DNA from: Polaromonas sp. UBA5171
Lineage (GTDB): Bacteria > Pseudomonadota > Gammaproteobacteria > Burkholderiales > Burkholderiaceae_C
Direction of reading: 5' to 3'
NCBI GenBank assembly: GCA_002413395.1
Contig: DHWX01000051.1
Coordinates: 29,495-77,830 of the forward strand
DNA length: 48,336 nucleotides
Shown here: one piece after another, positions 16,563-25,824 of the stretch
Numbering within the stretch: position 1 is the stretch's first letter
How the letters are laid out: the number at the start of each line of letters is the position of its first letter
Position numbers and translations under genes: made by a program
Notes under the pieces: model-generated
Told to the model about the DNA's origin: nothing
Databases searched by the model: none
The model's input: only the letters and a program-made list of their open reading frames with translations

Positions 16563-17627
16563 ATGTTAGTCGAGAAAAACGTTTCACTCCAGCCTTTCAA
16601 CAGCTTTGGCATTGTGGCCAAGGCATTCAGCCTGGTACGGATCGACAGTCAGGCAGATATCACCGCCATGTTGCAGGACCCGGTCCTGCGCGCTGCACCC
16701 AAGTTTGTCCTGGGCGGGGGTAGCAACATCGTGCTGACGGGCGACGTGAAGCCACTGGTGCTGAAGGTGGAGATCATGGGCAAGCGTCTGGTGCAGGAAA
16801 CCGCGAAAGCCTGGATTGTGGAGGCTGGCGCGGGTGAAAACTGGCACGATCTGGTCAGCTGGACCCTGCAAAATGGCTATCCGGGCTTGGAAAATCTGGC
16901 ACTGATTCCGGGCACCGTCGGGGCCGCGCCGGTGCAAAATATTGGCGCTTATGGTGTTGAACTGCAAGACCGCTTTGAGTCGGTCGATGCCGTGGACTTG
17001 ACGACTGGCCAGCCCTTTACCCTCAATGCCGCGCAATGCGCGTTTGGCTACCGCGATTCAGTGTTTAAGCACCGCAGCACGGCCAGCAGTTCTGATGCCA
17101 AGGGCTTCGGTCTGGCCGACAAGGCGCTGATCATCCGGGTGCGACTATCACTGCCCAAGCCGTGGAAACCGGTGCTGGGCTATGCGGATTTAGAGAAAAG
17201 GATGCTTCAGTCCAGCAATGACAAACCGGATGCGCGGCAAATTTATGAGTGGATTTGCGACATCCGCCGCGCCAAGCTGCCGGACCCGAAGGTGATTGGC
17301 AATGCCGGCAGCTTCTTCAAGAACCCGACCGTCTCGCTCGAGCAATGCGCCGACATCATTCAGCGTGATCCCAAAATCGTGCACTATCACCTGGCCGACG
17401 GCTCGGTCAAACTCGCGGCAGGCTGGCTGATTGACGCCTGTGGCTGGAAAGGCAAGTCTGTCGGCCATGCAGGTGTTTATGACAAACAGGCGCTGGTGCT
17501 GGTCAACCGGGGCGGCACCAGCAACCCGGTGACGGGTGGTGAAGTGATGACGCTTGCCAAGGCGATTCAGACCAGTGTGTACGAGCGCTTTGGCATCCTG
17601 CTGGAGCCTGAGCCGGTGGTGGTTTGA
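16563..17627 (+). CDS. murB: UDP-N-acetylmuramate dehydrogenase
   Basis: Reduces UDP-GlcNAc-enolpyruvate with NADPH in cytoplasmic peptidoglycan synthesis. The 354-residue product shows the FAD-binding LGGGSNIVL (about residues 50-58), GLENLALIPGTVGAAPVQNIGAYG, the YRDSVFK motif of the type I (E. coli-like) enzyme, and GNAGSFFKNP. Length is normal for type I. ATG 16563 yields the family N-terminus (SLQPFNSFG). It is convergent with argG. Confidence 0.95.
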   Translation: MLVEKNVSLQPFNSFGIVAKAFSLVRIDSQADITAMLQDPVLRAAPKFVLGGGSNIVLTGDVKPLVLKVEIMGKRLVQETAKAWIVEAGAGENWHDLVSWTLQNGYPGLENLALIPGTVGAAPVQNIGAYGVELQDRFESVDAVDLTTGQPFTLNAAQCAFGYRDSVFKHRSTASSSDAKGFGLADKALIIRVRLSLPKPWKPVLGYADLEKRMLQSSNDKPDARQIYEWICDIRRAKLPDPKVIGNAGSFFKNPTVSLEQCADIIQRDPKIVHYHLADGSVKLAAGWLIDACGWKGKSVGHAGVYDKQALVLVNRGGTSNPVTGGEVMTLAKAIQTSVYERFGILLEPEPVVV

Positions 17628-17754
17628 ATTTTATTTTCAGCTATTTCTTGGGCGCTATTGATTCGGTAGCATATTGTTCAAATCTGCAAATGGCTGGAGG
17701 CTTATGTAATGCTTTTAAATAGGCATTGTTGACCTCGAAAACCAACTCAATCCC

Positions 17755-19092
17755 TTACTCGTCCTTGTTGCCCGATAATTTCAGCAGGTCGCCACCGTTC
17801 GTCAGCGACAACAGGCCGGATTTCGCATAAATCCCCAGCTTGGCGCGCGTATCGACGATGTCGAGGTTGCGCATCGTCAGTTGGCCGATGCGGTCGAGCG
17901 GCGTGAAGCTCAACTCGCCTTTTTCCATCGTCAGCCGCTCGGGCTTGTAGGTCAGGTTGGATGACTCGGTGTTGAGGATGGAGTAGTCGTTGCCGCGGCG
18001 CAGTTCCAGCGTGACTTCGCCGGTGATGGCGCTGGCGATCCAGCGCTGCGCGGTTTCGCGCAGCATGATGGCCTGCGAGTCGAACCAGCGGCCCTGGTAG
18101 AGCAGGCGGCCAAGGCGGCGGCCGCTGTCGCGGTATTGCTCGATGGTGTCTTCATTGTGGATGCCGGTGACCAGGCGCTCGTAGGCAATGAACAGCAGTG
18201 CCAGACCCGGCGCTTCGTAGATGCCGCGGCTCTTGGCTTCGATGATGCGGTTTTCGATCTGGTCGCTCATGCCCAAGCCATGGCGGCCGCCGATGCGGTT
18301 GGCCTCCAGGATCAGCTTGACCAGGTCGGGGTACTCGACGCCGTTGAGGGCGACCGGGCGGCCTTCTTCAAAACGCACCGTGACTTCTTCGCGCTTGACT
18401 TCAACTTCATCCTTCCAGAATGCCACGCCCATGATCGGATTGACGATCTTCATGCCGCTCGAGAGCTGCTCCAGGTCTTTGGCTTCGTGCGTGGCACCCA
18501 GCATGTTGGAGTCGGTGGAGTAGGCCTTTTCGGCCGACATCTTGTAGCCGAAGCCGGCTTGGGTCATGAAGGCCGACATTTCGGCGCGGCCGCCCAGCTC
18601 GTCAATGAAGAGCTGGTCGAGCCAGGGTTTGTAGATTTTCAGGTCCGGGTTGGTCAGCAGGCCGTAGCGGTAAAAGCGCTCGATGTCATTGCCCTTGAAG
18701 GTGCTGCCGTCGCCCCAGATGTTGACGTCGTCTTCTTTCATGGCAGCGACCAGCATGGTGCCCGTGACGGCGCGGCCGAGCGGCGTGGTGTTGAAGTAGG
18801 TCACTCCCGCGGTGGTGATGTGAAAGGCACCACTTTGCAGGGCTGCAATGCCTTCGCCAGCGAGTTGGCTGCGGCAGTCAATCAGGCGTGCCTTTTCAGC
18901 GCCATACTGCATCGCCTTGCGCGGGATGTCGTTATAGTCCGGCTCGTCGGGCTGGCCCAGATTGGCGGTGTAGGCATAAGGCATTGCGCCCTTGAGCTTC
19001 ATCCAGTGCAGCGCAGCGCTGGTATCCAGGCCGCCGGAAAATGCGATGCCGACTTTCTGGCCGACGGGAAGGTGTTGAAGGATGGTGGCCAT
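17755..19092 (-). CDS. argG: argininosuccinate synthase
   Basis: Joins citrulline and aspartate with ATP in arginine biosynthesis. From ATG 19092 the product has 445 residues, like E. coli ArgG (447). It has the P-loop-like AFSGGLDTSAAL (residues 17-28), YTANLGQPDE, NIWGDGSTFKGND and ANRIGGRHGLGMSDQIENR. The frame extends to 19152, but the family N-terminus MATILQHLPVGQ fixes the start. ppnP ends 10 bp upstream in the same direction, suggesting one transcript. The 127 bp to murB hold only a weak hairpin. Confidence 0.96.
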   Translation of the reverse strand: MATILQHLPVGQKVGIAFSGGLDTSAALHWMKLKGAMPYAYTANLGQPDEPDYNDIPRKAMQYGAEKARLIDCRSQLAGEGIAALQSGAFHITTAGVTYFNTTPLGRAVTGTMLVAAMKEDDVNIWGDGSTFKGNDIERFYRYGLLTNPDLKIYKPWLDQLFIDELGGRAEMSAFMTQAGFGYKMSAEKAYSTDSNMLGATHEAKDLEQLSSGMKIVNPIMGVAFWKDEVEVKREEVTVRFEEGRPVALNGVEYPDLVKLILEANRIGGRHGLGMSDQIENRIIEAKSRGIYEAPGLALLFIAYERLVTGIHNEDTIEQYRDSGRRLGRLLYQGRWFDSQAIMLRETAQRWIASAITGEVTLELRRGNDYSILNTESSNLTYKPERLTMEKGELSFTPLDRIGQLTMRNLDIVDTRAKLGIYAKSGLLSLTNGGDLLKLSGNKDE

Positions 19093-19102
19093 GCGGTTGC
19101 TT

Positions 19103-19420
19103 TCAGGCGTAGTGGCAAATATAGTGGTAGGCGTCGGTGACGCGGATGTCAAAACGCGAGTGGCCGGGCACGCTGAATTTCTCGCCCGCTGACGCTTTCA
19201 CCCAGTTGTCGGTTCCGGCCAGTCTGTATTCGCAGCTTCCGGCCACGCCCTCCATGATTTCGGCTGCGTCGGTATTGAAGGTCAGGGTGGCGGGCAGGAT
19301 CACGCCCACCGACTTTTTGGTGCCATCGGACAGGATGACGCCGTGGCTCACGCACTTGCCGTCAAAGTACACATTGGCGCGGGTGATGACGCTGATGTTG
19401 TTAATTTTTTCAGTGGTCAT
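19103..19420 (-). CDS. ppnP: pyrimidine/purine nucleoside phosphorylase (DUF1255)
   Basis: The 105-residue product is a single small cupin barrel matching YaiE/PpnP: NVYFDGKCVSHGVILSDG, GVILPATLTFNT, and GEKFSVPGHSRFDIRV near the C-terminus. Members phosphorolyse diverse nucleosides to base and ribose-1-phosphate. Length is typical (about 94-105). It precedes argG by 10 bp on the same strand. Confidence 0.92.
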   Translation of the reverse strand: MTTEKINNISVITRANVYFDGKCVSHGVILSDGTKKSVGVILPATLTFNTDAAEIMEGVAGSCEYRLAGTDNWVKASAGEKFSVPGHSRFDIRVTDAYHYICHYA

Positions 19421-19636
19421 GGGATGATTTGATCAATGGAAGAGCGCTGTGGCCAGCGGTCTGGATGTGTAAACCGCCAATTTTAGGTCACCCGGGCGGC
19501 TCAGGCCTGGGTGACGCATGGACCCTGCCGCTGCATCCGTTTGGTCATTGCCAACGGCTGCGGTTTGGACGTTGGCGGCCTGACTGTGCCAAGATGACAA
19601 CTGTTCGACGACAATTTGATATTTTCAGGAGACGCC

Positions 19637-20497
19637 ATGACCCGACTTGACCCTGCCTGGCTGGACCGCATGTACAACAACCGCGCGCTGGTACCAGAGT
19701 ACGCCATGCATTTTAATCGCTGGATGGAGACATCGGCGCTGGCCAGAGGCGCGCAGTCCTGCGCGCCGGACCTGGCTTTTGGGCCGGGCAATGGGGACCG
19801 ACTGGATGTCTTTCCTGCTGCCAGGGCTGGCGCACCCGTGGTAGTGTTTATTCATGGCGGTTACTGGCGTTCCCTGGACAAGTCTGATTTTTCCTTTGTG
19901 GCACCCACTTTTACCGAGGCCGGTGCCTGCGTGGTGATCCCCAATTACGACTTGTGTCCAGCAGTGACCATTCCGCAAATCACGCTGCAAATGGTCAGGG
20001 CGCTGGCCTGGACCTACCGCAACGTGGCACGCTTTGGTGGCGACCCGAAGCGCATCACCGTGATGGGGGATTCGTCGGGCGGGCATCTGGCGGCGATGCT
20101 GCTGACTTGCCTGTGGCGGGTTGCCGCCAAAGATCTACCGGTTGATCTGGTCAAAAATGCGCTGTCGATTTCTGGCCTCTACGAACTGGAATCGATCATG
20201 CACACGCCGTTTGTCAAGGACTCGCTCCATCTGACACCAGCGCAAGTTGAGCAGGTCAGTCCGGCCTGGCTGCCGCGACCTGCGCAAGGCGTGCTCTACG
20301 CCGTGGCCGGTGCCCTTGAGAGCGAGGAATTTTTGCGCCAGAACTCGCTGATCGGGCAGGCCTGGGGCCGCCAGGCGGTGCCGGTATGCGAAGTCTTGCC
20401 GGGGCTGAACCACTTCAGCATCATGGAGGCGCTGGTTGAGCCTGGCCACCGCCTGAATCAGCTGGCATTGCAACTCTTGAGCAATACCGGCCGATAG
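19637..20497 (+). CDS. alpha/beta hydrolase, kynurenine-formamidase-like
   Basis: The 286-residue product carries the oxyanion motif HGGYW (about residue 75), the nucleophile elbow GDSSGG (about 143-148) and a late His in LNHFS. This combination is that of the hormone-sensitive-lipase-like group that includes eukaryotic-type arylformamidases. ATG 19637 has AGGAGA 4-5 bp upstream; an earlier TTG at 19616 lacks one. No tryptophan catabolism genes are near, so substrate assignment is tentative. Confidence 0.85.
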   Translation: MTRLDPAWLDRMYNNRALVPEYAMHFNRWMETSALARGAQSCAPDLAFGPGNGDRLDVFPAARAGAPVVVFIHGGYWRSLDKSDFSFVAPTFTEAGACVVIPNYDLCPAVTIPQITLQMVRALAWTYRNVARFGGDPKRITVMGDSSGGHLAAMLLTCLWRVAAKDLPVDLVKNALSISGLYELESIMHTPFVKDSLHLTPAQVEQVSPAWLPRPAQGVLYAVAGALESEEFLRQNSLIGQAWGRQAVPVCEVLPGLNHFSIMEALVEPGHRLNQLALQLLSNTGR

Positions 20498-20506
20498 GCG
20501 GCCGGT
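20486..20506. terminator. hairpin between convergent hydrolase and guaC genes
   Basis: ACCGGCC (20486-20492) and GGCCGGT (20500-20506) form a perfect 7-bp stem over a 7-base loop that includes the hydrolase stop codon. It lies between two convergent genes only 12 bp apart. No T run follows on either strand, so its strength as a terminator is doubtful. Confidence 0.4.
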
Positions 20507-20509
20507 GGG

Positions 20510-21487
20510 CTACATCAACAGGTCTTCGGTCGCATTGTTGCCCCCCAGGATCACGTAGTTGACCTTGCGGATGTCCATGAGTTTTTTGCCGCCGGCATAA
20601 CTGATGGCGCTCTGCACATCTTCTTCCATCTCGCGCAGGGTATCGGCCAGCGTGCCCTTGACCGGCTCCAGAATGCGTTTGCCCTCGACGTGTTTGTACT
20701 CGCCCTTGTTGAAGTCCGAGGCGCTGCCGTAGTACTCCTTGAAGAGCTTGCCATCGACCTCGACGGTTTTGCCGGGGCTTTCTTCCAGACCGGCCAGCAT
20801 GGAGCCAATCATCACCATGGTCGCGCCAAAGCGCACTGATTTGGCAATGTCACCGTGCTCGCGTATGCCGCCGTCGGCAATGATGGGTTTGGTCGCCACG
20901 CGCGCGCACCACTTGAGCGCCGAGAGTTGCCAGCCGCCGGTGCCAAAGCCGGTTTTCATCTTGGTGATGCAGACCTTGCCGGGGCCGATGCCCACCTTGG
21001 TGGCATCGGCGCCCCAGTTTTCCAGGTCAATCACTGCTTCGGGCGTGCCCACGTTGCCGGCAATCACAAATGCGGCAGGCAATTTTTGCTTGAGGGTGCC
21101 GATCATTTTCTGCACGGTGTCAGCGTGGCCGTGCGCCACGTCAATCGTGATGTATTCGGGCGCCAGGCCTTCAGAGACCAGTTGGTCCAGCGTGTCGTAG
21201 TCGGGTTTTTTCACGCCCAGCGAGATCGACGCGTAAACGCCCCGGGCCTTCATGGCCTTGACGAACTGCACGCTGTCCAGGTCAAAGCGGTGCATCACGT
21301 AGAAATAGCCGTTCTTCGCCAGCCAGGCGCAGATGTCCTCGTTGACCACCGTTTTCATGTTGGCCGGCACCACCGGGATGCGGAAGCTGCGGCTACCCAG
21401 CGTGACGCTGGCGTCACATTCGGAGCGGCTTTCCACGCGGCATTTGCGCGGCAGCAGCAGGATGTTGTCGTAGTCGAAAATTTCCAT
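20510..21487 (-). CDS. guaC: GMP reductase
   Basis: Converts GMP to IMP with NADPH and ammonia release, in purine salvage. The 325-residue product has the IMPDH/GMPR barrel motifs: an N-terminal YDNILLLP, GNVGTPEAV, the catalytic Cys in GIGPGKVCITK, and ADGGIREHGDIAKS. It lacks the CBS insert of IMP dehydrogenase, and the length matches the shorter GMP reductase type. The start at ATG 21487 fits the family N-terminus. A terminator lies about 100 bp upstream, so it has its own promoter. Confidence 0.94.
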   Translation of the reverse strand: MEIFDYDNILLLPRKCRVESRSECDASVTLGSRSFRIPVVPANMKTVVNEDICAWLAKNGYFYVMHRFDLDSVQFVKAMKARGVYASISLGVKKPDYDTLDQLVSEGLAPEYITIDVAHGHADTVQKMIGTLKQKLPAAFVIAGNVGTPEAVIDLENWGADATKVGIGPGKVCITKMKTGFGTGGWQLSALKWCARVATKPIIADGGIREHGDIAKSVRFGATMVMIGSMLAGLEESPGKTVEVDGKLFKEYYGSASDFNKGEYKHVEGKRILEPVKGTLADTLREMEEDVQSAISYAGGKKLMDIRKVNYVILGGNNATEDLLM

Positions 21488-21591
21488 GATGTCCCAAGCT
21501 CCTCAATAAAACTGGCAACCAGCAGAAGGCACTTGGACTGGACCGGCTCTTGTTCGCAGGTCGCCACCCTTGAGGGCAGAGGCTTCGAAAC

Positions 21592-21623
21592 AAAAAAACC
21601 GGACGCAATTGCTTGGGCCCGGT
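21592..21623 (-). terminator. intrinsic terminator upstream of guaC
   Basis: On the minus strand ACCGG (plus 21619-21623) pairs with CCGGT (21598-21602) and is followed directly by seven T. It would end transcripts of the exported-protein gene (21718-22449) before guaC. The rest of 21488-21717 shows nothing else I can name. Confidence 0.65.
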
Positions 21624-21717
21624 GACTGATTCTAGGCGCTCAGACGGGTTGTCCGGATAGGCTGGCTTGTATATCTGCTATCCATGCGAGCCCATGTTCC
21701 ATGGCGTTGGGTGACTT

Positions 21718-22449
21718 TCAAGGTGTGACGCAGTGCGACTGTGCGGCCGCCAGCACCTGGCCGTTTTCGCTTTCTACCCAGCCGATCACGCCCAAACGGC
21801 TTGGGTTGGAACCGGGTGCGATGTTCATGGAGCGCATCTCGAAAAAACGGTTTTGCTCTGTTTTTAAGATCGGCTTGTGCCCGTCCCATGTGGCCTGAAA
21901 CACGTTTCTGACCAGATTTCTGGTTACCGGCGAACCTTCGGTGCCCGCTGGCAAGGTTTCCACCAACGCCAGCCAGGCAGTCCAGCGCTGCTTTTTTGCC
22001 GCCGCGGGAATGGGCTTGAGTTCAATGGAAGCACCCAGGTAGTCGGCTACCGGCAAACCGTGAGAGACACGCAATGTCGTGCCCTCGAGTTCTTTGACCG
22101 GTCGGCTACTGGCCAGGGTCTTTTCGGGAATCCGCTGGTCCAGCGCTCCCAGCCGGGCCAGCGCATCGCGGGTTGCCACGGCAGACAGGGGTGCATCGTC
22201 CCCCTGGCTGCCGGGCACGACCCAGTCCAGCGCAAGCTGCCCGGCGCCCGCTTGCGGCGTCGCCGGGTCACTCCAGCAGTCGGCACAGTCGGCATTGATA
22301 AAGCGCTCCATTAACTGCGTGGGTCGAGGCTGTCCGTCGCTGGCGCAATACGACTGGGCCCTGGCGCCGGGCACGAAGGCCAGCAAGGCCACTGCGGTGA
22401 ACAGGCTCACGAGCGCCAGGGGTGAAACATCAGGCAGGCAGGGTTTCAT
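21718..22449 (-). CDS. exported protein with CxxC, thioredoxin-like
   Basis: The 243-residue product has a signal peptide (hydrophobic residues 10-26, predicted cleavage after ARA at residue 31). Shortly after comes MERFINADCADCWSDP, a CxxC in the position seen in DUF1223-like secreted thioredoxin folds. The rest (LALDWVVPGSQGDDAPLS, then a beta-rich C-terminus with TRNLVRNVF) is not recognised. It probably works in the periplasm. Divergent from the uvrD-type helicase gene with 21 bp between starts. Confidence 0.6.
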   Translation of the reverse strand: MKPCLPDVSPLALVSLFTAVALLAFVPGARAQSYCASDGQPRPTQLMERFINADCADCWSDPATPQAGAGQLALDWVVPGSQGDDAPLSAVATRDALARLGALDQRIPEKTLASSRPVKELEGTTLRVSHGLPVADYLGASIELKPIPAAAKKQRWTAWLALVETLPAGTEGSPVTRNLVRNVFQATWDGHKPILKTEQNRFFEMRSMNIAPGSNPSRLGVIGWVESENGQVLAAAQSHCVTP

Positions 22450-22470
22450 TCGGGCTTTCTACAATGGGAC

Positions 22471-24915
22471 ATGATTTCAGAAGTCGTTTCGCCATCGCCC
22501 CTCTTGCAAAATCTTAACCCAGAGCAATTGGCTGCGGTGACCCTGCCCGCCACCCATGCGCTGATTCTGGCCGGGGCGGGCTCCGGCAAGACCCGTGTAC
22601 TCACCACCCGCATCGCGTGGCTGCTGCAAACGGGCCAGGTTTCGCCGGGCGGCATTCTGGCCGTGACCTTCACCAACAAGGCGGCCAAGGAAATGCTGAT
22701 GCGCCTGTCGGCCATGTTGCCGGTGAATGTGCGCGGCATGTGGATTGGCACCTTCCACGGCTTGTGCAACCGCTTTTTGCGCGCGCATTACAAGCTGGCC
22801 AACTTGCCGCAGAGCTTCCAGATACTGGACACGCAAGATCAGCTGTCGGCCATCAAGCGGCTTTGCAAGCAGTTCAACGTCGATGACGAGCGCTTTCCGC
22901 CCAAGCAATTGATGCACTTTATCGCCGGCTGCAAGGAAGACGGCCAGCGCGCCAAGGACGTGCCGGTGCGCGACGAAGAAGGCCGAAAAAAGGTCGAGAT
23001 CTATGCGCTTTACGAAGACCAGTGCCAGCGCGAAGGCGTGGTGGATTTTGGCGAGCTCATGCTGCGCAGCTATGAGTTGCTGCGTGACAACCCTCCAGTG
23101 CGCGAGCACTACCAGCGGCGCTTTCGCCACATCCTGATTGACGAGTTTCAGGACACCAACAAGCTGCAGTACGCCTGGATCAAGATGCTTGCCGGGCAGG
23201 GCTCGGATGCGGCGCAAGGCGCCAGCGCCATGCCGGGTGGCTCCGTGGTGGCCGTGGGCGACGATGACCAGAGCATTTACGCCTTTCGCGGTGCACGCGT
23301 GGGCAACATGGCCGACTTTGTGCGCGAATTCCATGTCACGCACCAGATCAAGCTTGAGCGTAATTACCGCAGCTTCGGCAACATCCTGGATTCCGCCAAT
23401 GAGCTGATCAGCCACAACAGCAAGCGCCTGGGTAAAAACCTGCGCACTGAAGCCGGTCCCGGCGAGCCGGTTCGGGTGTATGAGTCTGTCAGTGATTTCG
23501 CCGAGGCGCAGTGGTTTGTCGATGAGGTCAGGCAACTGGCGAGAGATGGCACGGTCCTTAAGGAAATTGCGCTGCTATACCGCAGCAATGCGCAAAGCCG
23601 GGTGATGGAGACCGCGCTGTTCAATGCGGGTCTGCCGTACCGGGTGTATGGCGGCCTGCGCTTTTTTGAGCGCGCCGAAATCAAGCATGCGCTGGCCTAT
23701 CTGCGCCTGCTGGAGAACCCGCACGACGAAACCAGCTTCATGCGCGTGGTGAACTTTCCGCCGCGCGGCATCGGCAGCCGAAGCATTGAGCAGTTGCAGG
23801 ATATTTCCCGGGCATCAGGTTGCTCGCTAAGCGACGCAGTCAGCGCTGTGACTGGCAAGGCTGGCGTCAATCTGGCTGCCTTTGTTGCCAGGATCGACGT
23901 GATACGCGAGCAGACCACGGGCCTCACGTTGCGCGAAATCATCGAGCTGGTGCTGCAGTACAGCGGGCTTGAAGAACATTACAAGGCCGAAAAGGAAGGC
24001 CAGGACCGGCTGGAGAATCTGGCCGAGCTGGTCAATGCCGCCGAATCGTTTGTGAGCCAGGAAGGTTTTGGCCGTGACGCCGTGGCGCTGCCGGTCGATG
24101 AGTTGGGCACTGCGCTGACCCAGTCACCCGTCAGTCAGGGACTGGACCCGGCGCCACTGCCGGGCACTGAGCCCTCACCCGAAGTTCTGGCCCCCAACCT
24201 GGATACTGGTGAAACGCTCTCGCCGCTGGCGGCCTTTCTTACGCACGCGGCGCTTGAGTCTGGTGACAATCAGGCGCAGGCCGGCCAGGACGCCGTGCAG
24301 CTCATGACCGTGCATTCATCCAAGGGGCTGGAGTTTGACTGCGTGTTCATCTCGGGTCTGGAAGACGGTCTGTTCCCGCATGAAAATTCCATCAGCGACC
24401 AGGGCGGACTGGAGGAAGAGCGCCGTCTGATGTACGTGGCCATCACCCGCGCGCGCCAGCGCCTGTACCTCAGCCACTCGCAGACCCGCATGCTGCACGG
24501 CCAGACGCGCTACAACGTCAAAAGCCGCTTTTTTGACGAACTTCCAGAAGCAGCACTCAAATGGATCACGCCGAAGAATCAGGGCTTGGCTTCCGGCTTG
24601 GGAACGGCTGCGGGCGGTTGGGGCGGCGCTGGTAATTCAGGGGCTGACCGTACCCGTGATGATTGGGCTGGCCGTGTTTTCTCTTCAAAATCTGGCAGCT
24701 TTGAGCGCTTTGCCAATCCCGCCGTGCCAACACAGCGCAGCTCGCCCGCACATGGTCTGAAAAGCGGCATGAATGTGTTTCATGCCAAGTTTGGCGAGGG
24801 CCGGGTCTTGATGCTGGAAGGTAGCGGAGAAGATGCTAGGGCCCAGATCAATTTCACGCGGCATGGCGTCAAGTGGCTGGCGCTGAGCGTGGCCAAGCTG
24901 ACCCCGGTGACTTGA
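22471..24915 (+). CDS. uvrD: ATP-dependent DNA helicase, UvrD/Rep family
   Basis: A superfamily 1A 3'-5' helicase acting in nucleotide excision and mismatch repair. The 814-residue product has motif I GAGSGKTR (residues 35-42), motif Ia TFTNKAAKEM, motif II DEFQDTN, motif III GDDDQSIYAFRGA, motif IV-V region VQLMTVHSSKGLEFD, and motif VI VAITRARQRLYLSH. The Tudor-like C-terminus (GMNVFHAKFGEGRVL) ends WLALSVAKLTPVT. The family is certain; UvrD rather than PcrA/Rep naming is by custom. Its last 50 bases recur at 32636-32687. Confidence 0.93.
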   Translation: MISEVVSPSPLLQNLNPEQLAAVTLPATHALILAGAGSGKTRVLTTRIAWLLQTGQVSPGGILAVTFTNKAAKEMLMRLSAMLPVNVRGMWIGTFHGLCNRFLRAHYKLANLPQSFQILDTQDQLSAIKRLCKQFNVDDERFPPKQLMHFIAGCKEDGQRAKDVPVRDEEGRKKVEIYALYEDQCQREGVVDFGELMLRSYELLRDNPPVREHYQRRFRHILIDEFQDTNKLQYAWIKMLAGQGSDAAQGASAMPGGSVVAVGDDDQSIYAFRGARVGNMADFVREFHVTHQIKLERNYRSFGNILDSANELISHNSKRLGKNLRTEAGPGEPVRVYESVSDFAEAQWFVDEVRQLARDGTVLKEIALLYRSNAQSRVMETALFNAGLPYRVYGGLRFFERAEIKHALAYLRLLENPHDETSFMRVVNFPPRGIGSRSIEQLQDISRASGCSLSDAVSAVTGKAGVNLAAFVARIDVIREQTTGLTLREIIELVLQYSGLEEHYKAEKEGQDRLENLAELVNAAESFVSQEGFGRDAVALPVDELGTALTQSPVSQGLDPAPLPGTEPSPEVLAPNLDTGETLSPLAAFLTHAALESGDNQAQAGQDAVQLMTVHSSKGLEFDCVFISGLEDGLFPHENSISDQGGLEEERRLMYVAITRARQRLYLSHSQTRMLHGQTRYNVKSRFFDELPEAALKWITPKNQGLASGLGTAAGGWGGAGNSGADRTRDDWAGRVFSSKSGSFERFANPAVPTQRSSPAHGLKSGMNVFHAKFGEGRVLMLEGSGEDARAQINFTRHGVKWLALSVAKLTPVT

Positions 24916-24990
24916 AAATATTGATGCCGGGCAGGCTAAAAGGATATTTTCATTTCATTGTCAGCGGTGGTCTTTTGAAACACCCAGTGC

Positions 24991-25692
24991 TTAACCCGAC
25001 GTGACGAAATTTGGATGGCGGGCCCGGATTTGCTCAACCTGACTCAGAGTGCCAGAGAGGTGTTTGCGAAGTGCAGCCTGCGCCGCCGCTGGGTCATGTC
25101 GCTCAATGGCATCCACGATCTCGCCATGATCACGCACGATTGCCGCAGTCTTGCCTTCGACCGGCAGGTGCAATTGGCGCAGCCTGTCAATGTGTCCGCT
25201 GAGTCGGTATACCAAATCCCACAAGTCCGGCACTCCGGCGGCCACGTACATCTGACGATGAAATGTTTGGTCGAAGGTGGCGAACTCGCGATAGTCCTTG
25301 GCATTGCACAGTGCCATCTGCTGCGCGACGGTCGCGCGCAACTGCACGATCAGCGTTGCGTCGGCGCTTCCCGTTAGCGTGTGAACAACTTCCAGCTCGA
25401 TCGAGCGTCGCAGAAAATGGGCCTGGCGGGCCGAGGCGAGGTTGATTTGGCTGACCAAGGTCTTGTGTTGTGGGTAAATGTCAACCAGACCCTCCTCGCC
25501 CAAGCGCATCAAGGCGTCGCGAACTGGGGTCTGGCTGATGCCAAAACGGCTGGCCAATTCGGCGCGCGACAACACTGCGCCGGGCGCGAGTTCTAGTGAA
25601 AGAATCATCTCGCGCAGGCGCTCAAATACTTGCGGCGCGGCGTGACGTGAACGGTCGAGCCGGGTGAGCTCGGGTTGAGTGTTGATTTGCAT
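24991..25692 (-). CDS. GntR-family regulator, FadR/FCD subgroup
   Basis: From ATG 25692 the 233-residue product has an N-terminal winged helix (LREMILSLELAPGAVLSRAE, then LASRFGISQTPVRDALMRL) and an all-helical FCD ligand domain with the metal-binding His pattern (D..FHR..., HIDRLR, DHGEIVDAI). FCD regulators usually repress catabolic operons and respond to a small acid. It is divergent from the ABC importer genes, with a perfect palindrome in between. The frame can start at ATG 25773, but that would place the start codon against the palindrome, so the internal start is preferred. Confidence 0.88.
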   Translation of the reverse strand: MQINTQPELTRLDRSRHAAPQVFERLREMILSLELAPGAVLSRAELASRFGISQTPVRDALMRLGEEGLVDIYPQHKTLVSQINLASARQAHFLRRSIELEVVHTLTGSADATLIVQLRATVAQQMALCNAKDYREFATFDQTFHRQMYVAAGVPDLWDLVYRLSGHIDRLRQLHLPVEGKTAAIVRDHGEIVDAIERHDPAAAQAALRKHLSGTLSQVEQIRARHPNFVTSG

Positions 25693-25773
25693 CGGGAGAG
25701 TCTTGGCTAGCGGTTGCGCGCCGAGGGTATTACTTGAGACGTATGTGAGTATAGGTAGTTTCCCCAGTGGCAT

Positions 25774-25787
25774 ACTAATATATTAGT
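25774..25787. promoter_or_regulatory. candidate GntR operator
   Basis: ACTAATATATTAGT is a perfect 14-bp palindrome between the divergent regulator and importer genes, 37 bp before the GTG of the binding-protein gene. Its AT-rich core can overlap -10 elements on both strands, so binding by the GntR protein could control both transcripts. This is an inference from position and symmetry. Confidence 0.5.
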
Positions 25788-25824
25788 GTTTTAATTTACA
25801 TCTCAACTCAAAAGGAGCAGCTTC

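Noticed and set aside
18136..19140. 334-codon plus-strand frame
   Set aside because: Mirror of the codon pattern of argG; no ribosome site and no family features.
21488..21717. Purine riboswitch ahead of guaC
   Set aside because: No conserved purine aptamer core was visible; the only clear structure is an intrinsic terminator belonging to the gene upstream.
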